In this document: piece after piece, positions 41,566 to 50,384 of the stretch
Numbering within the stretch: position 1 is the stretch's first letter
Layout: every line of letters starts with the position of its first letter
Source of the DNA: Paucimonas lemoignei
GTDB lineage: Bacteria > Pseudomonadota > Gammaproteobacteria > Pseudomonadales > Pseudomonadaceae
Assembly (NCBI GenBank): GCA_900475325.1
Contig: LS483371.1
Span: forward strand, 4,278,001 to 4,342,000
Direction of reading: 5' to 3'
DNA: 64,000 nt
Made by a program: the position numbers and the translations under genes
The notes under the pieces: model-generated
Seen by the model: only the letters and a program-made list of their open reading frames with translations
Database searches by the model: none
Told to the model about the DNA's origin: nothing

Positions 41566-42174
41566 ATGACGCAGACCCGACACCCGGAACGACTCAGGCA
41601 ATTCATTGGCGATCTGGCCGAACTGATCGACAGCAACCCTCGCGAGGGCGATCTGCTGGACCGGGGCGCTCAACTGCTCGGCCAATTGGTCAGTCATGAC
41701 GACTGGCTCCCCGATGAATACGCCATCCCCAGCCCCGAGCGCTATCAGCAATTTCTGCTGCACGCCGATTCTCGCCAGCGCTTTTCGGTCGTCAGCTTCG
41801 TGTGGGGCCCCGGCCAGACCACGCCGATTCATGACCACCGCGTCTGGGGTCTGATCGGCATGCTGAGGGGTGCGGAGTATTCTCAGGGCTTCACTCGCAG
41901 CGAAGACGGCGCGCTTGTCCAACAAGGCGCGGCCGTTCGACTGGAACCCGGTCACGTTGAAGCCCTGTCACCGGACAGCAACGACGTGCATCAGGTCAGT
42001 AATGCCTTCTGCGACAAGGTGTCGATCAGCATCCATGTCTACGGCGCCAATATCGGTGCAGTCCGGCGCGCGGTGTATCAGCCCGACGGCACTGAAAAAC
42101 TGTTTATCTCCGGCTATTCCAACGCCTTTTTACCCAACATTTGGGACCTGTCCAAAGAGAGCCAAGCACAATGA
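41566..42174 (+). CDS. 3-mercaptopropionate dioxygenase (cysteine dioxygenase family)
   Basis: A 202-residue cupin thiol dioxygenase that oxidises 3-mercaptopropionate (and less well cysteine) to the sulfinate with Fe(II) and O2. The iron ligands are H89, H91 and H142 (in GPGQTTPIHDHRVWGLIG and DVHQVSNAF), and the Ser-His-Tyr triad residues H157 and Y159 follow. Gln62 replaces the arginine found in true cysteine dioxygenases, which is the mark of the mercaptopropionate type. The sequence is very like P. aeruginosa PA2602. Its stop overlaps the rhodanese start (ATGA). Confidence 0.9.
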   Translation: MTQTRHPERLRQFIGDLAELIDSNPREGDLLDRGAQLLGQLVSHDDWLPDEYAIPSPERYQQFLLHADSRQRFSVVSFVWGPGQTTPIHDHRVWGLIGMLRGAEYSQGFTRSEDGALVQQGAAVRLEPGHVEALSPDSNDVHQVSNAFCDKVSISIHVYGANIGAVRRAVYQPDGTEKLFISGYSNAFLPNIWDLSKESQAQ

Positions 42175-43754
42175 CTCAGCCCACTACCCGCTCCTTCGCC
42201 GATATCCGCAACGCACTGCTGGCCCATGAAGAACTGGCCTTGGTCGACGTTCGCGAAGAAGCGCCCTTTGCCCAGGCGCATCCGCTGTTTGCCGCCAACA
42301 TCCCGCTGTCCAAGCTGGAGCTTGAGGTGTTTTCCCGGATCCCCCGTCGCGACACCGCCGTGACCCTGTATGACGACGGCGAAGGCCTGGCGCAGCGCGC
42401 GTTGGAGCGTTTGCAGGCGCTGGGTTACAGCGACGTAAAACTGCTCGAAGGCGGCCTCCAGGGCTGGCGCGATGCGGGCGGCGAGTTGTTTATCGACGTC
42501 AACGTACCCAGCAAAGCCTTTGGTGAACTGGTGGAGCATCATCGCCACACGCCTTCGCTCGCGGCCGAAGAGGTGCTGCAATTAATCGAATCCAACGCCG
42601 ATGTGGTGATACTCGACGCACGTCGCTTTGACGAATATCAGACCATGAGCATCCCCGGCGGGATCAGCGTGCCCGGCGCGGAACTGGTACTGCGCGCCCG
42701 GGAACTGGCGCCGGACCCAGGCACGCGAATCATCGTCAACTGCGCAGGCCGCACGCGCAGCATCATTGGCACTCAGTCACTGGTCAACGCCGGCATCCCC
42801 AATCAAGTGAACGCCCTGCGCAACGGCACCATTGGCTGGCTGCTGGCCGGGCAGACGCTGGATCACGGCAAGGCTCGACGCTTTGCCGCCATCAGCGACG
42901 AGACTCGTGCAACCGCCAGCGCCGATGCGCGCCGGGTCGCGGATAAAGCGGGCGTCAAACGCACCACACGAATCGAGCTGAGTAGCTGGCAAGCAGACAC
43001 CACGCGCACCACTTACTTGCTGGATGTTCGCACCCCGGAAGAATTTGCCGCGGGTCACCTGCCCCATGCGCGCTCTACGCCGGGCGGGCAATTGGTGCAG
43101 GAAACCGATCACTACGCCAGCGTGCGCGGTGCCCGACTGGTGCTGGTGGACGACGACGGCGTGCGCGCCAACATGTCCGCCTCCTGGCTGGCACAACTGG
43201 GCTGGGACGTGTCGGTTGTCGATGATTTTCAGGCTGAGGATTTCAGCGAAAAAGGCGACTGGAATGCGCCAATTCCAACCCCTGCCCAAGTGGAGGAAAT
43301 CAGCCCGCAGACCCTCGCCGACTGGCAGCAACATGGCAACGTCGCTGTGCTGGATTTCACCGCCAGCGCCAACTACGTCAAGCAGCACATCCCCGGTGCC
43401 TGGTGGACCCTGCGCGCGCAACTGAAGGATGCGCTGCACGCCATCCCCAAAGCCGAACGTTACGTGCTGACTTGCGGCAGCAGCAAGCTGGCGCGCCTGG
43501 CAGTGCCCGAAGTCGAAGCCCTGACCGGCAAGCAGGTGTTCCTGCTCAAGGACGGCACCGCCAGCTGGATCAAGGCTGGCTTGCCGCTGGAAACCGGAGA
43601 AAGCCATCTGGCCTCACCGCGCATCGACCGCTATCGCCGCCCCTATGAAGGCACCGATGCGCCGCGCGAAGCCATGCAAGCGTATCTGGACTGGGAGTTC
43701 GGTCTGGTGGAACAGCTTGCCCGGGACGGGACTCATGGCTTTCACGTGATCTGA
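42171..43754 (+). CDS. Four-domain rhodanese (sulfurtransferase)
   Basis: A 527-residue protein made of four rhodanese-like domains at about residues 8-110, 128-235, 265-365 and 380-480. Active-site cysteines are present only in domains 2 (C191, IVNCAGRTRS) and 4 (C435, YVLTCGSSKL); the equivalent residues are aspartates in domains 1 (D68) and 3 (D327). It is therefore an alternating inactive-active-inactive-active chain. The start codon overlaps the stop of the dioxygenase gene, implying coupling. By synteny it is PA2603 of P. aeruginosa, a probable thiosulfate sulfurtransferase. It may move sulfane sulfur released from mercaptan oxidation. Confidence 0.88.
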   Translation: MTQPTTRSFADIRNALLAHEELALVDVREEAPFAQAHPLFAANIPLSKLELEVFSRIPRRDTAVTLYDDGEGLAQRALERLQALGYSDVKLLEGGLQGWRDAGGELFIDVNVPSKAFGELVEHHRHTPSLAAEEVLQLIESNADVVILDARRFDEYQTMSIPGGISVPGAELVLRARELAPDPGTRIIVNCAGRTRSIIGTQSLVNAGIPNQVNALRNGTIGWLLAGQTLDHGKARRFAAISDETRATASADARRVADKAGVKRTTRIELSSWQADTTRTTYLLDVRTPEEFAAGHLPHARSTPGGQLVQETDHYASVRGARLVLVDDDGVRANMSASWLAQLGWDVSVVDDFQAEDFSEKGDWNAPIPTPAQVEEISPQTLADWQQHGNVAVLDFTASANYVKQHIPGAWWTLRAQLKDALHAIPKAERYVLTCGSSKLARLAVPEVEALTGKQVFLLKDGTASWIKAGLPLETGESHLASPRIDRYRRPYEGTDAPREAMQAYLDWEFGLVEQLARDGTHGFHVI

Positions 43755-43835
43755 CGCCAAACCCTTATAGAAGCAGGACAGACCCCTCCAGGCGGATGTC
43801 CTGCCAGCGCCCCTCTTTAGCCTGGAGATTCACCC

Positions 43836-44825
43836 ATGCCGCTTTTTTCTTTGCAACGCCGCTCCCTTAAAACCCTGCTGTTGGGTGCGCTGCTGAGCGC
43901 GACCCTCGGCCAGCACGCCATGGCTGCGGATCTGGAACCACTGTTGGTCGCCAATCAGAAATCAACCATCAAGGCGCTGCTGCAAGTCTCCGGTGAATTG
44001 AAGAATGTGCCCTACGAGATCCGCTTTTCCGAATTCCCCTCAGCCGCGCCACTGGGCGAAGCCCTGAACGCAGGCGCTGTAGACATTGGTGCGCTGGGCG
44101 ACGCGCCGTATGTGTTTGCACTCGGGGCCGGTGCGCCGTTGAAAGTGGTCAGCATCACTCACGCCGAAGGTCGTTTCACCACCGCATTACTGGTGCCCAA
44201 GGATTCGCCGATCAAGACCGTCGCCGACCTCAAGGGCAAGCGCATCGTCACCGGTCGCGGTTCCATCGGCCACTACCTGGCGATCAAGGCACTGCGTCAG
44301 GCGGGCCTGCAAACCAGTGACGTCACCTTCATCAATCTGTTGCCAGGCGAGTCGCGCATCCTGCTGTCCAGCGGCGGCGCTGATGCCTGGGCCACCTGGG
44401 ACCCGTACACCACCGTCGCCACCACCCAGAGCCAGGACCGTGTCCTGATCAGCGGCAGCGAGCTGCTGAGCAATCATTTGTATCTGGCCGCCACCAGCAA
44501 AGCCATCGCTGACAAACGCGAGCAGCTTGATGATTTCGTGGCCCGGGTCGAGCGTGCCTACTTGTGGAGCAACACCCACCCCAACGAATACGCCAAGGCG
44601 CAAGCGGCGATCACTGGCCTGCCCATCGAAGTGCATCAGGAAATCGCCAAGGCCACCAAGATGAACCGCGTTGATATCGACGACAACGTGATCAATGGCT
44701 TGCAAGCCACCGCTGACATCTACCAACAGGAAGGCATCCTGACCAAATCGATCGACGTCTCGAAAGGCTTCGACAAAAGCTTCAACGCTTCGCGTGCTCA
44801 GGTTGTGCAGACAGCCGCTCATTAA
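43836..44825 (+). CDS. Aliphatic sulfonate/taurine-type ABC substrate-binding protein
   Basis: A 329-residue NMT1/SsuA-like binding protein with signal peptide (about residues 1-31, cleavage after QHAMAA). The fold is seen in NAGAVDIGALGDAPYVFALG and VADLKGKRIVTGRGSIGHYL, which bind sulfonate or sulfate-ester ligands in the family. The 'GVADWGTWDPY-like' region is DAWATWDPYTTVATTQ. No permease or ATPase gene is nearby, so it must share a membrane partner encoded elsewhere. It lies 81 bases after the rhodanese gene and 39 before the monooxygenase. Confidence 0.82.
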   Translation: MPLFSLQRRSLKTLLLGALLSATLGQHAMAADLEPLLVANQKSTIKALLQVSGELKNVPYEIRFSEFPSAAPLGEALNAGAVDIGALGDAPYVFALGAGAPLKVVSITHAEGRFTTALLVPKDSPIKTVADLKGKRIVTGRGSIGHYLAIKALRQAGLQTSDVTFINLLPGESRILLSSGGADAWATWDPYTTVATTQSQDRVLISGSELLSNHLYLAATSKAIADKREQLDDFVARVERAYLWSNTHPNEYAKAQAAITGLPIEVHQEIAKATKMNRVDIDDNVINGLQATADIYQQEGILTKSIDVSKGFDKSFNASRAQVVQTAAH

Positions 44826-44864
44826 CCCGCAGACAACCTCTCTTCCAGATTCAGGAGCACGCTC

Positions 44865-46199
44865 ATGAGCAAGCCAAGACAGTTAAAGCTAGGCGCAATG
44901 GTCCACGGTGTCGGTCACGGCTGGGGCGAATGGCGCCACCCGGATGCACTGGCCGATGCCAGCGTCAATTTCGGCTATTACAAGCAGCAGGCCAAACTGG
45001 CGGAAGCGGCCAAGTTTGATTTCGTGTTCATCGCTGACAGCCTGCACATCCACGAGAAATCCAGCCCGCATTACCTCAACCGTTTCGAGCCGCTGACCAT
45101 CCTTTCGGCCCTGGCAGCCACCACCGAAAACATCGGCCTGGTGGCAACCGTGACGGTCAGCTACACAGAGCCGTTCCAGGTGGCGCGGCAGATTTCGTCG
45201 CTGGATCACATCAGCGGCGGGCGCGCAGGCTGGAACGTGGTGACGTCGTGGCTCAGCGGCACCGCTGATAACTTCAGCAAGGGCGAACATCCACCCCATG
45301 CCGTGCGCTATCGCATTGCCAAAGAGCATGTGTCGGTGGTCAAAGGCCTGTGGGATTCCTGGGAAGACGATGCCTTTGCCCGCAACAAACAGACCGGCGA
45401 GTTTTTCACCCCCGGCAAATTGCACGCGCTGGATCACAAGGGTGAGTTTTTCTCGGTCAAGGGCCCTTTGAACATTGCGCGCTCCAGACAGGGTCATCCG
45501 CTGATTTTCCAGGCCGGCACTTCCCACGACGGGCGCAACTTTGCCGCTGAATATTCCGACGCGATCTTCGTCCACGCCGAGTCCCTGGAGGAAGCTCAGG
45601 ACTATTACCAAGACTTGAAAAAACGGGCCTCGGGTTTCGGCCGTAACCCGTTGGACCTGTCGATCCTGCCCGGCATCCGCCCCATAGTGGGCCGTGACGC
45701 CGCCGAGGTGGAGCGTCGCTATCAGCAGGCCGTTGAGCTGGTGAGCATCGAAGACGCCATTGTCGCCCTGGGCCGCCCGTTCAATGACCACGACTTCAGC
45801 CAGTACCCGCTGGACGCGCCGTTTCCGGAGCTGGGCGATCTGGGTTCGAACAGCCAGAAAGGTGGTTCTGACCGGATCAAGCAACTGGCCCGGGAGGAAG
45901 GCCTGAGCTTGCGTGAAGTCGCGCTGCATGTCTCACGCCCACGTCGGGACTTCGTCGGCACTGCAGAACAAGTGGCCGACGCCATCCAGACCTGGTTCGA
46001 ACAGGGCGCAGCGGATGGTTTCATCATCAATTCGCTACTGCCAGACGGTTTGCAGTACTTCACCGAGCAGGTGGTACCGGTCTTGCAGGCACGTGGCTTG
46101 TTGCGCAGCGAGTACAACGGCTCGACCTTGCGCGAGCACTTCAATCTGCCCGTGCCTGAAAACCGCTATGCGCGGCAGGAAGAGGCTGAGTTGGCGTAG
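44865..46199 (+). CDS. FMN-dependent monooxygenase, NtaA/SnaA/DszA family
   Basis: A 444-residue luciferase-like flavin monooxygenase. Conserved blocks are [20 protein letters not shown] near residue 50, [20 protein letters not shown] and [15 protein letters not shown] (about 122-136), the last being the FMN-binding hallmark of this family. Members attack nitrilotriacetate, dibenzothiophene sulfone, alkanesulfonates or related compounds with FMNH2 supplied by a separate reductase, which is not encoded here. With the preceding binding protein it suggests desulfurisation of an organosulfur compound. Confidence 0.87.
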   Translation: MSKPRQLKLGAMVHGVGHGWGEWRHPDALADASVNFGYYKQQAKLAEAAKFDFVFIADSLHIHEKSSPHYLNRFEPLTILSALAATTENIGLVATVTVSYTEPFQVARQISSLDHISGGRAGWNVVTSWLSGTADNFSKGEHPPHAVRYRIAKEHVSVVKGLWDSWEDDAFARNKQTGEFFTPGKLHALDHKGEFFSVKGPLNIARSRQGHPLIFQAGTSHDGRNFAAEYSDAIFVHAESLEEAQDYYQDLKKRASGFGRNPLDLSILPGIRPIVGRDAAEVERRYQQAVELVSIEDAIVALGRPFNDHDFSQYPLDAPFPELGDLGSNSQKGGSDRIKQLAREEGLSLREVALHVSRPRRDFVGTAEQVADAIQTWFEQGAADGFIINSLLPDGLQYFTEQVVPVLQARGLLRSEYNGSTLREHFNLPVPENRYARQEEAELA

Positions 46200-46260
46200 C
46201 CCCTGAAGCTGCCTGCAGGGTTTCTAAAAAACACCTGAAAGCCATGGTTGACCTCGGACC

Positions 46261-46352
46261 TGTGGGAGCGAATTCATTCGCGAAGGCAATATCAAGGCCC
46301 ATAAAGATGCACCGGATGTACCGGCCTCTTCGCGAATGAATTCGCTCCCACA
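46261..46352. repeat. REPIN-like palindrome, type A
   Basis: The arms tgtgggagcgaattcattcg and complement enclose about 40 bases. It separates the monooxygenase gene from the acyl-CoA dehydrogenase-like gene, both on the plus strand, and may mark a transcript boundary. Confidence 0.85.
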
Positions 46353-46437
46353 GGGCCGATGATCTTCTGTGGGGTTCGAGGTTGGCCTATGCCCGCTCAA
46401 ATGCTCATACATTCAAGATTGTAAAAAGGACACCGCA

Positions 46438-47646
46438 ATGAGCGCACTCCCCCTTCGCCCCGCGACGACCGCCACCGAATCCCCCGAGGCCTTCAGCGCC
46501 CGGCTGGCTTCGGTCACTGCGCAACTGGCCGCCACCGCCGAGCGTTATGACGCCAGCGGTGAGTTTCCCCATGAGAATTTTCGTCTGCTGCACGAACACG
46601 GCCTGCTGGGTCTGACGGTCCCGAACGATCTGGGCGGCGGCGGTGCCGATCTGCCCAGGGCACTGCAAACCATCAGCGCGGTCGCCCAGGGTGAACCCTC
46701 GACGGCGCTGATTCTGGTCATGCAATACATCCAGCATGCCCGCCTTCAGCAGAGCAAGGGCTGGCCTGAGCACCTGCGCCTGCAGGTCGCCAAAGAAGCA
46801 GTACGCGATGGCGCGCTGATCAACTCATTACGCGTCGAGCCGGACCTGGGCACACCCGCTCGCGGCGGCCTGCCTGCCACCACGGCTCGGCGCACCGCAG
46901 AGGGCTGGCGGATCAGCGGCAGCAAGATCTATTCAACCGGCAGCCATGGGCTGACCTGGTTCAACGTCTGGGCACGCAGCGACGATGCCGATCCGCTGGT
47001 GGGTGCCTGGCTGGTGCACAAGGATACGCCGGGGATTCGCATCGTCGAAGACTGGGACCACCTGGGCATGCGCGCCACGTGCAGCCATGAAGTGATTTTC
47101 GAAGACGTTCTGGTGCCGCTGGAACATGCCGTGAGCGTCAGCCCATGGAGCGCGCCCGTGGCAGAACTGGACCCGACAGGCATGGTGTGGATGTCGGTAT
47201 TGCTGTCGTCGGTTTATGACGGCGTCGCTCGCTCGGCGCGGGAGTGGTTCGTGCAATGGCTGGAACAACGCAAGCCCTCCAACCTGGGTGCAGCGCTCTC
47301 GACGTTGCCGCGCTTTCAGGAGGTGGTCGGGCAGATCGACACGCTCCTGTTCGCCAATCACACCCTGTTGCAATCCGCCGCCAACGGCCACACCCCGCCC
47401 GCCCACGCGGCGCAGATCAAATACCTGGTCACCACCCAGGCCATCCGCGCCGTGGAACTGGCCATCGAAGCCTCCGGCAACCCCGGCCTGTCCCGCAGCA
47501 ACGCCCTGCAACGCCACCTGCGTAACGTGCTCTGCGCACGGATCCACACCCCGCAGAATGACGTGACGCTGGTAGGCATAGGCAAGGCGGCATTTGCGCA
47601 ACGGAAAAAAACAGCTCAGGAAACAAAGAAATCGTCTCCGTCTTAA
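46438..47646 (+). CDS. Acyl-CoA dehydrogenase-fold flavoprotein, SfnB/DszC-like
   Basis: A 402-residue protein of the acyl-CoA dehydrogenase superfamily. The N-terminal helical part (LLHEHGLLGLTVPNDLGGGG, about 45-64), the beta domain (TARRTAEGWRISGSKIYSTG, about 142-161) and the C-terminal four-helix bundle are complete. Related proteins in sulfur loci are flavin-dependent monooxygenases such as DszC or SfnB. I start at MSALPLRPATTATES, preceded by aaaaggac; 23 codons upstream are in frame but lie near the REPIN. It belongs by context to the sulfur module. Confidence 0.82.
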   Translation: MSALPLRPATTATESPEAFSARLASVTAQLAATAERYDASGEFPHENFRLLHEHGLLGLTVPNDLGGGGADLPRALQTISAVAQGEPSTALILVMQYIQHARLQQSKGWPEHLRLQVAKEAVRDGALINSLRVEPDLGTPARGGLPATTARRTAEGWRISGSKIYSTGSHGLTWFNVWARSDDADPLVGAWLVHKDTPGIRIVEDWDHLGMRATCSHEVIFEDVLVPLEHAVSVSPWSAPVAELDPTGMVWMSVLLSSVYDGVARSAREWFVQWLEQRKPSNLGAALSTLPRFQEVVGQIDTLLFANHTLLQSAANGHTPPAHAAQIKYLVTTQAIRAVELAIEASGNPGLSRSNALQRHLRNVLCARIHTPQNDVTLVGIGKAAFAQRKKTAQETKKSSPS

Positions 47647-48176
47647 TGGAAAACCTGAACGGGTATTATTTAAACGGATTTAGGGGGAAGCCTGCTCCCC
47701 CTTGCCCCGCAGACAATCCGTTTTAACTTAAAGCCCACCTGTAAACAAGACAGACCCTAGGCATGGCCAGACCTGGGTAAATCTCAAAAGTTTCCTGATA
47801 ACCATTTTTTATATTCTTCCTATAAATATTCTCTATGACCCTAATAAACTTACGCCTCGACAAGCGTTCAGTTCCTGATGCCCAATCAGCCCCGGCGAGC
47901 CTCATCCGCGTAAACTTTGCTTGCAGCACTAAGGCCGTAAAGCCCGCCCCGCAAGCCCCGTACACCAATCGCAGCATGATAAGTATTTTTTAAAAACCCA
48001 TGAACCTCTGATTGTTTCGTTGTAACACTGACGGCAAATTTCTCATCCAAATGCTGACTATAAAAAACCAATAAAAACCCCATTAAAGTTTTCAAAGCAG
48101 ACACCGATAATCCTCCTACTGGACAATTGGCACGGAGTAGCCTCATAAGATTTTCTGAATAGTCGGAGTTTCATTC
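47647..48176. other. AT-rich intergenic region before the chemoreceptor gene
   Basis: 530 bases. It opens with a hairpin that is probably a terminator (47672-47724). A minus-strand frame of 86 codons (47886-48146) has no ribosome-binding site or family features, so I do not call it. Base composition is lower in GC than the surroundings. Confidence 0.5.
47672..47724 (+). terminator. Terminator-like hairpin after the SfnB-like gene
   Basis: The outer arms aaacggatt and aatccgttt enclose an inner stem gggggaagcctgctccccc. A TTTT run ends the structure, 26 bases after the stop codon. Confidence 0.65.
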
Positions 48177-50090
48177 ATGTTTAACCCCCTGCATCGCGCA
48201 CTATCAAATATAGCCGTGCATACCAAGCTGGCCCTGGGCTTTGGTATGGTCATGCTGCTCACTGTCGTCATTGCATTCGTGGGCTGGTCAGGCATCAAGG
48301 AAATGGGCGAGCGCAGCCAGAGGATCGACGACATTGGCAAGCTCGGTACATTGACCCGGGATATACGCATCGAGAGACTTGCCTACATCATCACTCCTGA
48401 TGCCGAGCGAGCCGCCAGCTGGTTAAAAGCCGTCGATGCTCTGGATCGACATCTCGACTACGCCCGTCCGATGTTCAGCTCAGCTCTCAATGTTCCCCAT
48501 CTCGACTCCGCCACTAATGCGCTGAACGACTACAAGATCCAATACGCGGCCGTGGTCAAAGCCACGGAGGCACGAGAAGCAACACGGGGGGTTTTTGGCA
48601 ACCATGCTGATGAGGCCGCTAAAAACCTTGAGCGTCTAAACGCCTTCTCCAACGCGGAAACGGGCGATACCGCCATGCGTGACAGTGTGGCTCGCGCACT
48701 GGTCCTGTTCCAGCGCATGCGCTTTGATGTCAGGGGCTATACGTATACGTTGAATGCAGACGCTGAGCGGCAGGCCAAAGAATCAATGGCTGAGGTCATA
48801 CGCTTCATCGAAAACCTGAAAGGGTCAGCGCTTCCGGCCGATGTTGTTCAAAAAATAGACACATCCCTTCTGGCCTATCAAAGCACCGTGCAGCAGTTTT
48901 CTGATGCTCAGGTCAAGATCACCGACGCTCAGGCCAATATTTCCAAAGACATCAAAATTCTTTTTGCGGCAGCCGATGAACTGACTAAAAACCAGACAAC
49001 TTTACGCCTGGAGGACCTTGCTCAATCCCGAGACTTGCTCATCATCGGTCTGGTCATCGCGTTGATTGTCAGTACCCTTGCAGCCTGGATAATCACCCGT
49101 CTGATAGTCACTCCTCTTTTGAAGACCCTGGGTGTCGCTGAACGTGTGGCCAATGGTGATCTCACTCACGATCAGATTTCCGATCGTCAAGACGAACTAG
49201 GTCGGCTTGAAAACAGCATGCAGAAAATGACGGTCAAACTCAGAGGTTTGATCGGTGGCCTCAAGGACGGAGTCGTTCAGATCGCAAGTGCTGCCGAACA
49301 GCTGTCTGCAGTGACCGAACAAACCAGCACCGGTGTCCAGAGTCAAAAAGTCGAGACGGACCAGGTCGCTACGGCGATGCATGAGATGGGCGCAACTGTT
49401 CAAGAGGTCGCCCGTAACGCAGAGCTTGCCTCCAGCGCAGCGGTCAGCGCATCCAAAGAGGCTCGGGAGGGTGACACTATTGTTTCCAAGGCGGTGAGTC
49501 AGATTGAAAGCCTGGCGATTGAAGTCGGCCATTCAAAAACGGCCATGGATGACCTCAAACGCGAAAGCGACAAGATCGGCGGCGTTCTGGATGTGATCAA
49601 GGCAGTGGCGGAGCAAACCAACCTCCTGGCGCTCAACGCCGCAATCGAAGCAGCCCGGGCGGGCGAAGCCGGTCGTGGGTTTGCGGTCGTTGCGGATGAG
49701 GTGAGGAGTCTTGCTCAACGCACCCAGACTTCCACCGAGGAAATTGCCAACTTGATTCACGGACTTCATACCGGAACCGATAGAGTTGCAACAATTCTGG
49801 ATAACAGCCGCAGCCTCACAGAAAGCTCTGTTGAGCTGACTCGCAAGGCCGGCGTATCGCTCAATAGCATTAGTCGCTCGGTGTCCGAAATCGAATCTAT
49901 GAATCAACAGATCGCAGCGGCTGCGGAACAGCAGAGCGCAGTGACCGAAGAGATTAACCGCAGCGTACTCAACGTGCGCGATATCTCAGAACAGACGGCC
50001 GCTGCCAGCGAGGAAACCGCTTCATCCAGCGTGGAACTGGCCCGCCTGAGCGTCCAGCTGCAAACGATGGTCAGCCAGTTTAAAGTCTGA
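48177..50090 (+). CDS. Methyl-accepting chemotaxis protein with HBM-type sensor domain
   Basis: A 637-residue chemoreceptor. A first membrane helix (about 17-37) is followed by a long periplasmic helical domain (about 38-283), of the length and pattern of the helical bimodular (HBM) fold known from McpS, then a second membrane helix (about 284-306), a HAMP domain (to about 360) and the cytoplasmic signalling coil with [15 protein letters not shown] at its tip. There is no CheR-binding pentapeptide at the end. HBM receptors often sense organic acids. It stands just upstream of the enolase/Dpp/KdgM island, which may supply the ligand clue. Confidence 0.9.
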   Translation: MFNPLHRALSNIAVHTKLALGFGMVMLLTVVIAFVGWSGIKEMGERSQRIDDIGKLGTLTRDIRIERLAYIITPDAERAASWLKAVDALDRHLDYARPMFSSALNVPHLDSATNALNDYKIQYAAVVKATEAREATRGVFGNHADEAAKNLERLNAFSNAETGDTAMRDSVARALVLFQRMRFDVRGYTYTLNADAERQAKESMAEVIRFIENLKGSALPADVVQKIDTSLLAYQSTVQQFSDAQVKITDAQANISKDIKILFAAADELTKNQTTLRLEDLAQSRDLLIIGLVIALIVSTLAAWIITRLIVTPLLKTLGVAERVANGDLTHDQISDRQDELGRLENSMQKMTVKLRGLIGGLKDGVVQIASAAEQLSAVTEQTSTGVQSQKVETDQVATAMHEMGATVQEVARNAELASSAAVSASKEAREGDTIVSKAVSQIESLAIEVGHSKTAMDDLKRESDKIGGVLDVIKAVAEQTNLLALNAAIEAARAGEAGRGFAVVADEVRSLAQRTQTSTEEIANLIHGLHTGTDRVATILDNSRSLTESSVELTRKAGVSLNSISRSVSEIESMNQQIAAAAEQQSAVTEEINRSVLNVRDISEQTAAASEETASSSVELARLSVQLQTMVSQFKV

Positions 50091-50105
50091 TCCCTTGGAC
50101 CATGG

Positions 50106-50150
50106 ATGGACCTGGTGGGGCCGAGCTTGGTCTGGGCGGCCCCCACACAG
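50106..50150. repeat. Degenerate REP-like palindrome
   Basis: gtggggccgagc and ggcggcccccac form an imperfect inverted repeat separated by the phrase ttggtctgg, which recurs in degenerate form near 18196 and 25060. It follows the chemoreceptor stop. Confidence 0.4.
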
Positions 50151-50285
50151 GAAGGCATTGCAATTCAAAACTGATGCTACTCCAGCCCCGCGAAGTATGA
50201 CGACTTTAGATACCTCCCCCCGCTAAAAAGAACCACCTCCTTTCCGTAAAACCTCTCGAAACCCCCTTAAAACCTCAAATACCCG

Positions 50286-50315
50286 TTGACACAACAAACC
50301 TATCGGGAAAATAAT
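50286..50315 (+). promoter_or_regulatory. Candidate sigma-70 promoter of the enolase/Dpp operon
   Basis: TTGACA (50286-50291), an 18-base spacer and AATAAT (50310-50315) lie about 70 bases before the start codon of the enolase-superfamily gene. The palindrome at 50325-50344 would cover the transcription start, a repressor position. Confidence 0.5.
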
Positions 50316-50324
50316 CGCCCTATC

Positions 50325-50344
50325 GCTGTATGACGACATACAGC
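50325..50344. promoter_or_regulatory. Perfect palindrome, candidate operator of a FadR-type repressor
   Basis: gctgtatg, four bases, catacagc: perfect 8-base arms directly downstream of the candidate -10 element. FadR-type regulators bind short palindromes of this kind, and two such regulator genes sit at the other end of the island. Confidence 0.5.
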
Positions 50345-50384
50345 AAAGCCACCTAATAATCACAATATTCAAGGCAAGCTCTCC

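Noticed and set aside
47886..48146. 86-codon minus-strand frame in the region before the HBM chemoreceptor
   Set aside because: No ribosome-binding site, no recognisable domain, and base composition of non-coding DNA.
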